DNA of 47,842 nucleotides from Streptococcus mitis (lineage in GTDB: Bacteria > Bacillota > Bacilli > Lactobacillales > Streptococcaceae). Location: assembly GCA_001914195.1 (NCBI GenBank), contig MKYF01000012.1, positions 1 to 47,842 of the forward strand, written 5' to 3'. Both the position numbers and the translations under genes were made by a program. This document shows, in pieces, positions 24,867-33,488 of this stretch. The stretch's first letter is position 1. The number at the start of each line of letters is the position of its first letter. The notes below the pieces were generated by a model. That model was given only the letters and a program-made list of their open reading frames with translations, ran no database searches and was not told the origin of the DNA.

Positions 24867-25648
24867 ATAAAGGGATTTACCAGCATTTCTCTATAGAAGA
24901 CCGTCCCTTTCTTGATAAGGGAATGGAATGGATAAAGAAGGTAGAAGATAGCTATGCTCCTTTTTTAACTCCCTTTATCAATCCTCATCAGGAGAAACTA
25001 TTAAAGATTTTGGTCAAAACTTATGGTCTTGCTTGTAGCAGTAGTGGGGAATTCGTCTCGAGTGAGTATGTTCGAGTTTTATTATACCCAGATTATTTCC
25101 AGCCAGAGTTTTCAGATTTTGAAATATCTCTCCAGGAAATAGTGTATTCCAATAAATTTGAACACTTAACGCATGCTAAGATTTTAGGGACAGTCATCAA
25201 TCAATTGGGGATTGAACGGAAACTTTTTGGAGATATCCTAGTAGATGAAGAACGGGCGCAGATTATGATTAATCAGCAATTTCTTCTTCTCTTTCAAGAT
25301 GGATTAAAGAAAATTGGCCGTATACCTGTTTCGCTGGAGGACCGTCCTTTCACCGAGAAAATAGATAAGCTAGAACAGTATCGAGAGCTGGATTTATGTG
25401 TGTCTAGTTTTAGATTAGATGTTCTTTTATCAAATGTTTTGAAACTATCTAGAAATCAAGCAAACCAGTTGATTGACAAGAAACTTGTCCAAGTAAATTA
25501 TCATATGGTAGACAAATCAGATTATACTGTTCAAGTTGGAGACTTGATTAGTGTGAGAAAATTTGGGCGTTTGAGGTTGCTTCAAGATAAGGGACAAACT
25601 AAAAAAGAGAAGAAAAAAATAACAGTCCAGTTATTATTAAGTAAGTGA
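24863..25648 (+). CDS. ylmH: S4-domain RNA-binding protein (YlmH)
   Basis: This 261-residue protein has an N-terminal RNA-binding-like domain and a C-terminal S4 domain (about 180-245). It is visible as RLDVLLSNVLKLSRNQANQLIDKKLVQVNYHMV followed by VQVGDLISVRKFGR. B. subtilis YlmH has been linked to ribosome rescue. I start at ATG 24863, which overlaps the ylmG stop; an in-frame upstream start at 24797 would add residues encoded inside ylmG that do not look like the family. Confidence 0.93.
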   Translation: MNKGIYQHFSIEDRPFLDKGMEWIKKVEDSYAPFLTPFINPHQEKLLKILVKTYGLACSSSGEFVSSEYVRVLLYPDYFQPEFSDFEISLQEIVYSNKFEHLTHAKILGTVINQLGIERKLFGDILVDEERAQIMINQQFLLLFQDGLKKIGRIPVSLEDRPFTEKIDKLEQYRELDLCVSSFRLDVLLSNVLKLSRNQANQLIDKKLVQVNYHMVDKSDYTVQVGDLISVRKFGRLRLLQDKGQTKKEKKKITVQLLLSK

Positions 25649-25656
25649 GGAAAAAT

Positions 25657-26538
25657 ATGCCAATTACATCGTTAGAAATCAAAGATAAAACCTTTAGCAC
25701 ACGTTTTAGAGGTTTTGATCCAGAAGAAGTAGATGAATTTTTAGATATTGTGGTTCGTGATTATGAAGATTTGGTTCGTTCTAATCATGATAAGGATTTA
25801 CATATTAAAAATTTGGAAGAGCGTTTGTCTTACTTTGATGAGATGAAAGATTCGTTGAGCCAGTCTGTATTGATTGCCCAAGATACAGCTGAGAGAGTGA
25901 AACAAACAGCACACGATCGTTCAAATAATATTATTCATCAAGCTGAACAGGATGCACATCGATTATTGGAAGAAGCAAAATACAAGGCAAATGAAATTCT
26001 TCGTCAGGCTGCTGACAATGCTAAGAAAGTTGCTGTTGAAACCGAAGAATTGAAGAACAAGAGCCGTGTCTTCCACCAACGTCTCAAATCTACAATTGAG
26101 AGCCAGTTAGCTATTGTTGAATCGTCAGATTGGGAAGATATTCTCCGTCCAACAGCTACTTATCTTCAAACCAGTGATGAAGCTTTTAAAGAAGTGGTTA
26201 GCGAAGTACTTGGAGAACCGATTCCAGCTCCAATTGAGGAAGAACCAATTGATATGACACGTCAATTTTCTCAAGAAGAAATGACAGAGTTACAGGCTCG
26301 TATTGAGGCAGCCAATAAAGAATTGGCTGAATTTGAAGCCCAGGCTAAACAGGAAGTGGAAAATCCAACTCCTGTAGTGAGTCCTCAAATGGAAGAAAGT
26401 CCAGCTCATCCAGTTGGTCCAATGTATGAAGAGCCAGAAGTAGCTCCAAGCCATTACTCAGGACCAACACCAGCTACTGAAGCTGTAAACTCAGCACCAG
26501 GATTTGATGCACCGCAAGAATCCGTTACAATTTTATAA
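25657..26538 (+). CDS. divIVA: Cell division protein DivIVA, long-tail form
   Basis: DivIVA recognises curved membrane at poles and septa and organises late division. The 293-residue protein has the N-terminal membrane-binding domain (PITSLEIKDKTF...FRGFDPEEVDEFLD, residues 2-30) and long coiled coils (about 35-165 and 205-245). It ends in a Pro/Glu-rich tail (about 250-293). The pneumococcal protein is 262 residues as I recall it, so this tail is longer and differs in sequence from about residue 245. The start follows GTGAGGAAAA; an upstream GTG at 25645 overlaps ylmH and is rejected. The ileS leader promoter lies in its last codons. Confidence 0.95.
   Translation: MPITSLEIKDKTFSTRFRGFDPEEVDEFLDIVVRDYEDLVRSNHDKDLHIKNLEERLSYFDEMKDSLSQSVLIAQDTAERVKQTAHDRSNNIIHQAEQDAHRLLEEAKYKANEILRQAADNAKKVAVETEELKNKSRVFHQRLKSTIESQLAIVESSDWEDILRPTATYLQTSDEAFKEVVSEVLGEPIPAPIEEEPIDMTRQFSQEEMTELQARIEAANKELAEFEAQAKQEVENPTPVVSPQMEESPAHPVGPMYEEPEVAPSHYSGPTPATEAVNSAPGFDAPQESVTIL
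26504..26531 (+). promoter_or_regulatory. Promoter of the ileS leader, inside divIVA
   Basis: TTGATG (26504-26509) and TACAAT (26526-26531) are 16 bp apart. Transcription would start at about the divIVA stop, just where the T-box leader begins. Confidence 0.5.
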
Positions 26539-26764
26539 GAAATAATCTGAGAACAATATCTTATCCTTATATTTCCAGCGAGCAGGAGATGGTGTGAGTC
26601 CTGTAATCCCTATTGATAAGATTATCCTCTCAAACAATCAAGTCTGAATGGAGTAAGATTTGACGTTTCCCACGTTACGGGATAAGAGGGAGAAAGACTA
26701 AATCTTTTTCCAAATAAAGGTGGTACCACGATTTTCGTCCTTTTTGGCAGTCGTGGTTTTTAAT
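26539..26764 (+). ncRNA. T-box riboswitch controlling ileS
   Basis: The leader shows Stem I strands ATCTTATC (26558-26565) and GATAAGAT (26615-26622) with base helix TGAGA/TCTCA. An isoleucine specifier candidate ATC (26624-26626) lies in the internal loop. The antiterminator sequence AAAGGTGGTACCACG spans 26716-26730. A terminator with arms CCACGA and TCGTGG plus a T-run occupies 26726-26764. Uncharged tRNA-Ile should pair with specifier and T-box to allow ileS transcription. The exact specifier is inferred from pairing. Confidence 0.93.
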
Positions 26765-26790
26765 TTGTTATTATTTATAAAGGAGATACC

Positions 26791-29583
26791 ATGAAACTCA
26801 AAGATACCCTTAATCTTGGGAAAACAGCTTTCCCAATGCGTGCAGGCCTTCCGACCAAAGAGCCAGTTTGGCAAAAGGAATGGGAAGATGCAAAACTTTA
26901 CCAACGTCGTCAAGAATTGAACCAAGGAAAACCTCATTTCACCTTGCATGATGGCCCTCCATACGCGAACGGAAATATCCACGTTGGACACGCTATGAAC
27001 AAGATTTCAAAAGATATCATTGTTCGCTCAAAATCTATGTCAGGTTTTTACGCACCATTTATCCCAGGTTGGGATACTCATGGTCTGCCAATCGAGCAAG
27101 TTTTGGCAAAACAAGGTGTCAAACGTAAAGAAATGGACTTGGTTGAGTACTTGAAACTTTGCCGTGAATACGCTCTTTCTCAAGTAGATAAACAACGTGA
27201 AGACTTTAAACGTTTGGGTGTTTCTGGTGACTGGGAAAATCCATATGTGACTTTGACTCCTGATTATGAAGCAGCCCAAATCCGTGTATTTGGTGAGATG
27301 GCTAATAAAGGTTATATTTACCGTGGTGCAAAACCAGTTTACTGGTCTTGGTCATCTGAGTCAGCCCTTGCTGAAGCAGAGATTGAATACCATGACTTGG
27401 TTTCAACTTCCCTTTACTATGCCAATAAGGTAAAAGATGGTAAAGGTGTTCTAGATACAGATACTTATATCGTTGTTTGGACAACTACTCCATTCACCAT
27501 CACAGCTTCTCGTGGTTTGACTGTTGGTGCAGATATTGATTACGTTTTGGTTCAACCTGCTGGTGAAGCTCGTAAGTTTGTGGTTGCTGCAGAATTGTTG
27601 ACTAGCTTGTCTGAGAAATTTGGCTGGGCTGATGTTCAAGTGTTGGCAACTTACCGTGGTCAAGAACTCAACCACATCGTAACAGAACATCCATGGGATA
27701 CAGCTGTAGATGAATTGGTTATTCTTGGTGACCACGTTACAACTGACTCTGGTACAGGTATTGTCCATACAGCCCCTGGTTTTGGTGAGGACGACTACAA
27801 TGTTGGTATTGCTAATGGTCTTGAAGTCGCAGTGACTGTTGACGAACGTGGTATCATGATGAAGAATGCTGGTCCTGAGTTTGAAGGTCAATTCTATGAA
27901 AAGGTAGTTCCAACTGTTATTGAAAAACTGGGTAACCTCCTTCTTGCCCAAGAAGAAATCTCTCACTCATACCCATTTGACTGGCGTACTAAGAAACCAA
28001 TCATCTGGCGTGCAGTACCACAATGGTTTGCTTCAGTTTCTAAATTCCGTCAAGAAATCTTGGATGAAATTGAAAAAGTGAAATTCCACTCAGAATGGGG
28101 GAAAGTTCGTCTTTACAACATGATTCGTGACCGTGGCGACTGGGTTATCTCTCGTCAACGTGCTTGGGGTGTTCCACTTCCTATCTTCTATGCTGAAGAT
28201 GGTACAGCAATCATGACTGCTGAAACGATTGAGCATGTAGCTCAACTCTTTGAAGAACATGGTTCAAGCATTTGGTGGGAACGTGATGCCAAAGACCTCT
28301 TACCAGAAGGATTTACTCATCCAGGTTCACCAAATGGTGAGTTCAAAAAAGAAACAGATATCATGGACGTTTGGTTTGACTCAGGTTCATCATGGAATGG
28401 AGTTGTGGTAAACCGTCCTGAGTTGACTTACCCAGCAGACCTTTACCTAGAAGGTTCTGACCAATACCGTGGTTGGTTCAACTCATCACTTATCACATCA
28501 GTTGCCAACCATGGCGTAGCACCTTACAAACAAATCTTGTCACAAGGTTTTGCCCTTGACGGTAAAGGTGAGAAGATGTCTAAATCTCTCGGAAATACCA
28601 TTGCTCCAAGCGATGTTGAAAAACAATTTGGTGCTGAAATCTTGCGTCTCTGGGTAACAAGTGTTGACTCAAGCAACGACGTGCGTATCTCTATGGATAT
28701 CTTGAGCCAAGTTTCTGAAACTTACCGTAAAATCCGTAACACCCTTCGTTTCTTGATTGCTAATACATCTGACTTTAACCCAGCTCAAGACGCAGTAGCT
28801 TACGATGAGCTTCGTTCAGTTGATAAGTACATGACTATTCGCTTTAATCAGCTTGTTAAGACCATTCGTGATGCTTACGCAAACTTTGAATTCTTGACAA
28901 TCTACAAGGCCTTGGTGAACTTTATCAACGTTGACTTGTCAGCCTTCTACCTTGATTTTGCCAAAGATGTTGTTTATATCGAAGGTGCCAAATCATTGGA
29001 ACGCCGTCAAATGCAGACTGTCTTCTATGACATTCTTGTCAAAATCACCAAACTCTTGACACCAATCCTTCCTCACACTGCGGAAGAAATCTGGTCATAT
29101 CTTGAGTTTGAAGCAGAAGACTTCGTTCAATTGTCAGAATTGCCAGAAGCAGAGACATTTGCTAACCAAGAGGAAATCTTGGATACATGGGCTGCCTTCA
29201 TGGACTTCCGTGGACAAGCTCAAAAAGCCTTGGAAGAAGCTCGTAATGCCAAAGTTATCGGGAAATCACTTGAAGCACACTTGACAGTTTATCCAAACGA
29301 AGTTGTGAAAACTCTACTCGAAGCAGTAAACAGCAATGTAGCTCAACTTTTGATTGTGTCTGAATTGACCATGGCAGAAGGATCAGCTCCAGAAACTGCC
29401 GTTAGCTTTGAAGATGTAGCCTTCACTGTTGAACGCGCTGCAGGTGAAGTATGTGACCGTTGCCGTCGTATCGACCCAACAACAGAAGAACGCAGCTACC
29501 ACGCAGTCATCTGTGACCACTGTGCAAGCATTGTTGAAGAAAACTTTGAGGAAGCAGTCGCAGAAGGATTTGAAGCGAAATAG
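26791..29583 (+). CDS. ileS: Isoleucyl-tRNA synthetase
   Basis: IleRS charges tRNA-Ile and edits mischarged valine. The 930-residue class I synthetase has the HIGH-type motif PPYANGNIHVGHA (about 55-67), a CP1 editing domain (WTTTPFTITASRGL; GTGIVHTAPGFGEDDY), the DQYRGWFNSSL strand and KMSKS (about 595). The anticodon-binding domain follows, then a C-terminal zinc finger (CDRCRRIDP and CDHCASIVE). AAAGGAG lies before the ATG, and the gene is controlled by the T-box leader. Confidence 0.98.
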   Translation: MKLKDTLNLGKTAFPMRAGLPTKEPVWQKEWEDAKLYQRRQELNQGKPHFTLHDGPPYANGNIHVGHAMNKISKDIIVRSKSMSGFYAPFIPGWDTHGLPIEQVLAKQGVKRKEMDLVEYLKLCREYALSQVDKQREDFKRLGVSGDWENPYVTLTPDYEAAQIRVFGEMANKGYIYRGAKPVYWSWSSESALAEAEIEYHDLVSTSLYYANKVKDGKGVLDTDTYIVVWTTTPFTITASRGLTVGADIDYVLVQPAGEARKFVVAAELLTSLSEKFGWADVQVLATYRGQELNHIVTEHPWDTAVDELVILGDHVTTDSGTGIVHTAPGFGEDDYNVGIANGLEVAVTVDERGIMMKNAGPEFEGQFYEKVVPTVIEKLGNLLLAQEEISHSYPFDWRTKKPIIWRAVPQWFASVSKFRQEILDEIEKVKFHSEWGKVRLYNMIRDRGDWVISRQRAWGVPLPIFYAEDGTAIMTAETIEHVAQLFEEHGSSIWWERDAKDLLPEGFTHPGSPNGEFKKETDIMDVWFDSGSSWNGVVVNRPELTYPADLYLEGSDQYRGWFNSSLITSVANHGVAPYKQILSQGFALDGKGEKMSKSLGNTIAPSDVEKQFGAEILRLWVTSVDSSNDVRISMDILSQVSETYRKIRNTLRFLIANTSDFNPAQDAVAYDELRSVDKYMTIRFNQLVKTIRDAYANFEFLTIYKALVNFINVDLSAFYLDFAKDVVYIEGAKSLERRQMQTVFYDILVKITKLLTPILPHTAEEIWSYLEFEAEDFVQLSELPEAETFANQEEILDTWAAFMDFRGQAQKALEEARNAKVIGKSLEAHLTVYPNEVVKTLLEAVNSNVAQLLIVSELTMAEGSAPETAVSFEDVAFTVERAAGEVCDRCRRIDPTTEERSYHAVICDHCASIVEENFEEAVAEGFEAK

Positions 29584-29612
29584 TTTTGAGTAGTCTGGAG
29601 AATATTCATGAA

Positions 29613-29641
29613 TTGAGTATTTTAACTAGTTATGGTATAAT
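29613..29641 (+). promoter_or_regulatory. Promoter of the small membrane protein gene
   Basis: TTGAGT (29613-29618) and TATAAT (29636-29641) have 17-bp spacing, and TGG before the -10 makes it an extended type. Confidence 0.7.
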
Positions 29642-29672
29642 ATTTAGTATAAAACATTAAAGGAGATTTATT

Positions 29673-30071
29673 ATGAAGTCAAAAGCTTTAGCACTTTATA
29701 GTGGTATTGTTGGTTTAGTAGGTGGAATATACTTGCTTATTGCCCCATTTCTTTTACTAGCAGCAGTTGTGAGTACAGCTGCTACAGCAACAGCTACACA
29801 GAGTCCTGAATTAACTGCATCTACAACAGTTGCAGGAGTTGCAGGAGTTTTACTTCCAACTGTTTTAAAAATTGCTATTTTAGTTTTAGGAATTGTTGCG
29901 ATTGTATATTATAAGGGAGAAAGTCGTGTTGGTTCGGCTCCTTCTGTCCTATTAATCGTAGGTGGAGCAGTTGGCTTGATTCCAGCCCTTGGTTGGGTAG
30001 GAGGAATCCTAGCAATTATCGGTGGTTCACTATTTTTAGGAAGTCTCAAAAAATTCAAAGTTGAAGGATAA
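29673..30071 (+). CDS. Small integral membrane protein, DUF4064-like
   Basis: This 132-residue protein has three to four hydrophobic segments: an N-terminal pair, a Thr/Ala-rich stretch (STAATATATQ) in an outer loop, and a glycine-rich C-terminal pair (GGAVGLIPALGWVGGILAIIGG). The pattern fits the DUF4064 group of Firmicute membrane proteins; no function is known. AAAGGAG precedes the start. It has its own promoter and terminator, so it is a single-gene unit between ileS and gpmA. Confidence 0.7.
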   Translation: MKSKALALYSGIVGLVGGIYLLIAPFLLLAAVVSTAATATATQSPELTASTTVAGVAGVLLPTVLKIAILVLGIVAIVYYKGESRVGSAPSVLLIVGGAVGLIPALGWVGGILAIIGGSLFLGSLKKFKVEG

Positions 30072-30076
30072 AAAAT

Positions 30077-30112
30077 AAGGAAAAGGATTGGCAAACAGTC
30101 CTTTCCTTTTTG
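30077..30112 (+). terminator. Terminator after the small membrane protein gene
   Basis: AAGGAAAAGGA (30077-30087) pairs, with one bulged base, with TCCTTTCCTT (30099-30108), followed by T residues. Confidence 0.8.
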
Positions 30113-30115
30113 GTT

Positions 30116-30177
30116 TTGACTAGCTTTTTTGTGAAAAATTGTGTAAAATAGAATAGATAAACGAGGGGGAACCTCGG
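30116..30177 (+). promoter_or_regulatory. gpmA promoter region and leader hairpin
   Basis: TTGACT (30116-30121) and TAAAAT (30144-30149) are the best boxes, but the 22-bp spacing is too long for confidence. In the leader CGAGG (30162-30166) pairs with CCTCG (30172-30176), 8 bp before the AAAGGAG of gpmA. Confidence 0.4.
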
Positions 30178-30201
30178 AAAATTTAAAGGAGAATCCATCT
30201 A

Positions 30202-30894
30202 ATGGTAAAATTGGTTTTTGCTCGCCACGGTGAGTCTGAATGGAACAAAGCTAACCTTTTCACTGGTTGGGCTGATGTTGATTTGTCTGAAAAAGGTACA
30301 CAACAAGCGATTGACGCTGGTAAATTGATCAAAGAAGCTGGTATCGAATTTGACCAAGCTTACACTTCAGTATTGAAACGTGCGATTAAAACAACTAACT
30401 TGGCTCTTGAAGCTTCTGACCAATTGTGGGTTCCAGTTGAAAAATCATGGCGTTTGAACGAACGTCACTACGGTGGTTTGACTGGTAAAAATAAAGCTGA
30501 AGCTGCTGAACAATTTGGTGATGAGCAAGTTCACATCTGGCGTCGTTCATACGATGTATTGCCTCCAAACATGGACCGTGATGATGAGCACTCAGCTCAC
30601 ACAGACCGTCGTTACGCTTCACTTGACGACTCAGTTATCCCAGATGCTGAAAACTTGAAAGTGACTTTGGAACGTGCCCTTCCTTTCTGGGAAGATAAAA
30701 TCGCTCCAGCTCTTAAAGATGGTAAAAACGTATTCGTAGGAGCTCACGGTAACTCAATCCGTGCCCTTGTAAAACACATCAAAGGTTTGTCAGACGATGA
30801 AATCATGGATGTGGAAATCCCTAACTTCCCACCATTGGTATTCGAATTCGACGAAAAATTGAACGTCGTTTCTGAATACTACCTTGGAAAATAA
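30202..30894 (+). CDS. gpmA: 2,3-bisphosphoglycerate-dependent phosphoglycerate mutase
   Basis: GpmA interconverts 3- and 2-phosphoglycerate in glycolysis. The 230-residue protein has the RHG motif with catalytic histidine (VFARHGESEWN, His near residue 9), the TGWADVDLSEKG loop, LNERHYGGLTGKNKAE and the second catalytic histidine in GAHGNSIRAL. Codon use is strongly biased (GGT, CGT, GAA, AAC), as in highly expressed glycolytic genes. A strong terminator follows. Confidence 0.97.
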   Translation: MVKLVFARHGESEWNKANLFTGWADVDLSEKGTQQAIDAGKLIKEAGIEFDQAYTSVLKRAIKTTNLALEASDQLWVPVEKSWRLNERHYGGLTGKNKAEAAEQFGDEQVHIWRRSYDVLPPNMDRDDEHSAHTDRRYASLDDSVIPDAENLKVTLERALPFWEDKIAPALKDGKNVFVGAHGNSIRALVKHIKGLSDDEIMDVEIPNFPPLVFEFDEKLNVVSEYYLGK

Positions 30895-30903
30895 AAAATT
30901 GTA

Positions 30904-30930
30904 AGCCTAGGATTGATTTCTAGGCTTTTT
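30904..30930 (+). terminator. Terminator after gpmA
   Basis: AGCCTAG (30904-30910) pairs with CTAGGCT (30920-30926), followed by TTTT. Confidence 0.88.
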
Positions 30931-30946
30931 ATGTTAGTATGGTAGT

Positions 30947-33358
30947 ATGATAAGGAATAAAAAACAAGATTATGTATTGGTCTACAAGCAACCAGCGTCA
31001 ACAACATATAAGGGTTGGGAAGAAGAGGCCTTACCGCTAGGCAATGGTTCTTTAGGGGCAAAAGTATTTGGGCTTATAGGTGCTGAGCGGATTCAATTCA
31101 ATGAAAAAAGTCTCTGGTCTGGAGGTCCACTTCCTGATAGTTCAGATTATCAGGGTGGAAATCTTCAAAATCAGCATAGTTTTTTAGCTGAGATTCGGCA
31201 GGATTTGGAAAAGAGAGATTACAATCGGGCTAAGGAACTGGCTGAAAAGCACCTGATTGGACCAAAAACGAGTCAATATGGGACCTATCTGTCCTTTGGG
31301 GATATTTTCATTGAGTTCAGCCAGCAAGGCAAGACTTTGTCTCAGGTGACGGATTACCAGAGACAGCTGAATATCAGTAAGGCGCTTGCGACGACTTCTT
31401 ATGCCTATAAGGGAACGAGATTTAAACGTGAAGCCTTTGCGAGTTTTCCAGATGATCTCTTGGTTCAGCGCTTTACTAAGGAAGGGTTGGAAACTCTAGA
31501 TTTTACTATAGAACTATCCTTGACCCGTGATTTGGCTTCTGATGGAAAGTATGAGCAGGAAAAATCTGATTACAAGGAGTGTAAGCTGGATATTACTGAT
31601 TCTTATATCTTGATGAAGGGGCGAGTTAAGGACAATGACCTGCAGTTTGCTAGTTATCTAGCTTGGGAAACAGATGGAGACATTAGAGTCTGGTCAGATA
31701 AGGTTCAGATATCAGGAGCCAGTTATGCTAATCTCTTCTTGGTGGCTAAGACAGATTTTGCCCAAAATCCTGCTAGCAATTATCGCAAGAAAATTGATTT
31801 AGAGCAACAGGTAAAAGACTTGGTGGAGATAGCTAAAGAAAAGGGCTATACCCAATTGAAATCAAGGCATATTGAGGACTACCAAGCCTTATTCCAGCGT
31901 GTTCAATTGGATTTGGAAGCTGATGTTGACGCATCCACTACAGATGATTTGTTAAAAAATTATAAGCCACAAGAGGGGCAGGCTTTGGAGGAGCTGTTCT
32001 TCCAGTATGGGCGGTATTTATTGCTTAGTTCTTCTAGAGACTGTCCAGATGCTCTACCAGCTAACCTACAAGGGGTCTGGAATGCAGTCGATAATCCTCC
32101 TTGGAATTCGGACTATCACCTGAATATCAACCTGCAGATGAATTATTGGCCAGCCTATGTTACCAATCTCCTAGAGACGGCTTTTCCAGTCATCAACTAT
32201 ATCGATGATTTGCGTGTCTATGGTCGTCTAGCAGCTGCAAGGTATGCAGGCATTTTCTCTCAGGAAGGGGAGGAGAATGGTTGGTTGGTTCATACTCAAG
32301 CTACTCCCTTTGGCTGGACGGCACCTGGTTGGGATTACTATTGGGGTTGGTCACCAGCTGCCAATGCGTGGATGATGCAAACTGTTTATGAAGCCTATTC
32401 ATTTTATAGGGATCAAGACTATCTCAGGGAGAAAATTTATCCCATGTTGAGGGAAACGGTTCGTTTTTGGAATGCCTTTTTACATAAGGACCAGCAGGCG
32501 CAGCGTTGGGTCTCTTCTCCGTCTTATTCTCCAGAACATGGTCCGATTTCGATTGGCAATACCTATGACCAATCTCTGATTTGGCAGTTATTTCATGATT
32601 TTATTCAGGCTGCTCAGGAATTGGGACTGGATGAGGCTTTGTTGACTGAGGTCAAGGAGAAGTTTGACTTGCTTAATCCTCTTCAAATCACTCAATCTGG
32701 TCGAATCAGGGAGTGGTATGAGGAGGAAGAGCAGCATTTTCAAAATGAGAAAGTGGAGGCCCAGCATCGGCACGCTTCCCATCTAGTGGGACTCTATCCT
32801 GGAACTCTCTTTAGCTATAAGGGACAAGAGTATCTTGATGCGGCGCGTGCTAGTCTCAATGATCGTGGAGATGGCGGCACAGGCTGGTCCAAGGCTAATA
32901 AGATCAATCTCTGGGCGCGTTTGGGAGATGGCGATCGAGCCCATAAATTATTAGCAGAGCAGTTAAAGTCATCCACCTTGCCAAATCTTTGGTGTAGCCA
33001 CCCTCCTTTTCAGATAGATGGTAATTTTGGTGCTACTAGTGGCATGGCAGAAATGTTACTCCAGTCTCATACAGCTTATCTGGTGCCTCTAGCTGCCCTA
33101 CCTGATGCATGGTCAAGAGGTTCCGTTTCAGGCTTAATGGCACGTGGACATTTTGAAGTGAGCATGAGGTGGGAGGATAAAAAACTTTTACAGATGACCA
33201 TTTTATCAAGGAGTGGAGGAGATTTGCGAGTTTCTTATCCAGGCATTGAAAAGAGTGTGATTGAAGTGAATCAAGAAAAAGCAAAAGTGAAATGCATAGA
33301 GAAAGATTGTATTTCAGTGGCGACAGCAGAAGGCGATCTGGTTCAATTTTATTTTTAA
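30947..33358 (+). CDS. Glycoside hydrolase family 95, probable alpha-L-fucosidase
   Basis: This 803-residue protein matches GH95 enzymes, which remove alpha-1,2-linked L-fucose (some act on galactose) by inversion. Family signatures are visible: an N-terminal beta domain with LPLGNGSLGAKVFG and NEKSLWSGGP (52-61), LPANLQGVWN, and the catalytic asparagine region HLNINLQMNYWP (391-402). RHASHLVGLYPG and QIDGNFGATSGMAEMLLQ (aspartate at 691) follow in the (alpha/alpha)6 barrel. There is no signal peptide or anchor, so it should act inside the cell on imported oligosaccharides. The ribosome-binding site is weak and no fucose-use genes are adjacent. Pneumococci carry a similar gene next to gpmA. 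Confidence 0.85.
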   Translation: MIRNKKQDYVLVYKQPASTTYKGWEEEALPLGNGSLGAKVFGLIGAERIQFNEKSLWSGGPLPDSSDYQGGNLQNQHSFLAEIRQDLEKRDYNRAKELAEKHLIGPKTSQYGTYLSFGDIFIEFSQQGKTLSQVTDYQRQLNISKALATTSYAYKGTRFKREAFASFPDDLLVQRFTKEGLETLDFTIELSLTRDLASDGKYEQEKSDYKECKLDITDSYILMKGRVKDNDLQFASYLAWETDGDIRVWSDKVQISGASYANLFLVAKTDFAQNPASNYRKKIDLEQQVKDLVEIAKEKGYTQLKSRHIEDYQALFQRVQLDLEADVDASTTDDLLKNYKPQEGQALEELFFQYGRYLLLSSSRDCPDALPANLQGVWNAVDNPPWNSDYHLNINLQMNYWPAYVTNLLETAFPVINYIDDLRVYGRLAAARYAGIFSQEGEENGWLVHTQATPFGWTAPGWDYYWGWSPAANAWMMQTVYEAYSFYRDQDYLREKIYPMLRETVRFWNAFLHKDQQAQRWVSSPSYSPEHGPISIGNTYDQSLIWQLFHDFIQAAQELGLDEALLTEVKEKFDLLNPLQITQSGRIREWYEEEEQHFQNEKVEAQHRHASHLVGLYPGTLFSYKGQEYLDAARASLNDRGDGGTGWSKANKINLWARLGDGDRAHKLLAEQLKSSTLPNLWCSHPPFQIDGNFGATSGMAEMLLQSHTAYLVPLAALPDAWSRGSVSGLMARGHFEVSMRWEDKKLLQMTILSRSGGDLRVSYPGIEKSVIEVNQEKAKVKCIEKDCISVATAEGDLVQFYF

Positions 33359-33369
33359 GAAGATGATAG

Positions 33370-33397
33370 AAGGCAGTGGTTTGAGACTGCCTTTTTT
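33370..33397 (+). terminator. Terminator after the GH95 gene
   Basis: AAGGCAGT (33370-33377) pairs with ACTGCCTT (33386-33393) and a T-run follows. Confidence 0.85.
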
Positions 33398-33443
33398 GAA
33401 GGATTTGAGAATGTAAGCAGTTTCCAACTAGTTGAAAAAGCGT

Positions 33444-33449
33444 TATAAT
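33444..33449 (+). promoter_or_regulatory. -10 box before the ABC transporter pair
   Basis: TATAAT lies 40 bp before the ATPase start. The best -35 at the right distance is TTTCCA (33421-33426), which is weak. Confidence 0.45.
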
Positions 33450-33488
33450 GGTAGTAGGAAGTAATTTGTTTGAGAGAGGGTGGGGCTG

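Noticed and set aside
27451..27966. 171-codon minus-strand frame opposite ileS
   Set aside because: It lies wholly within the editing domain of ileS and its length reflects the codon bias of the sense strand.
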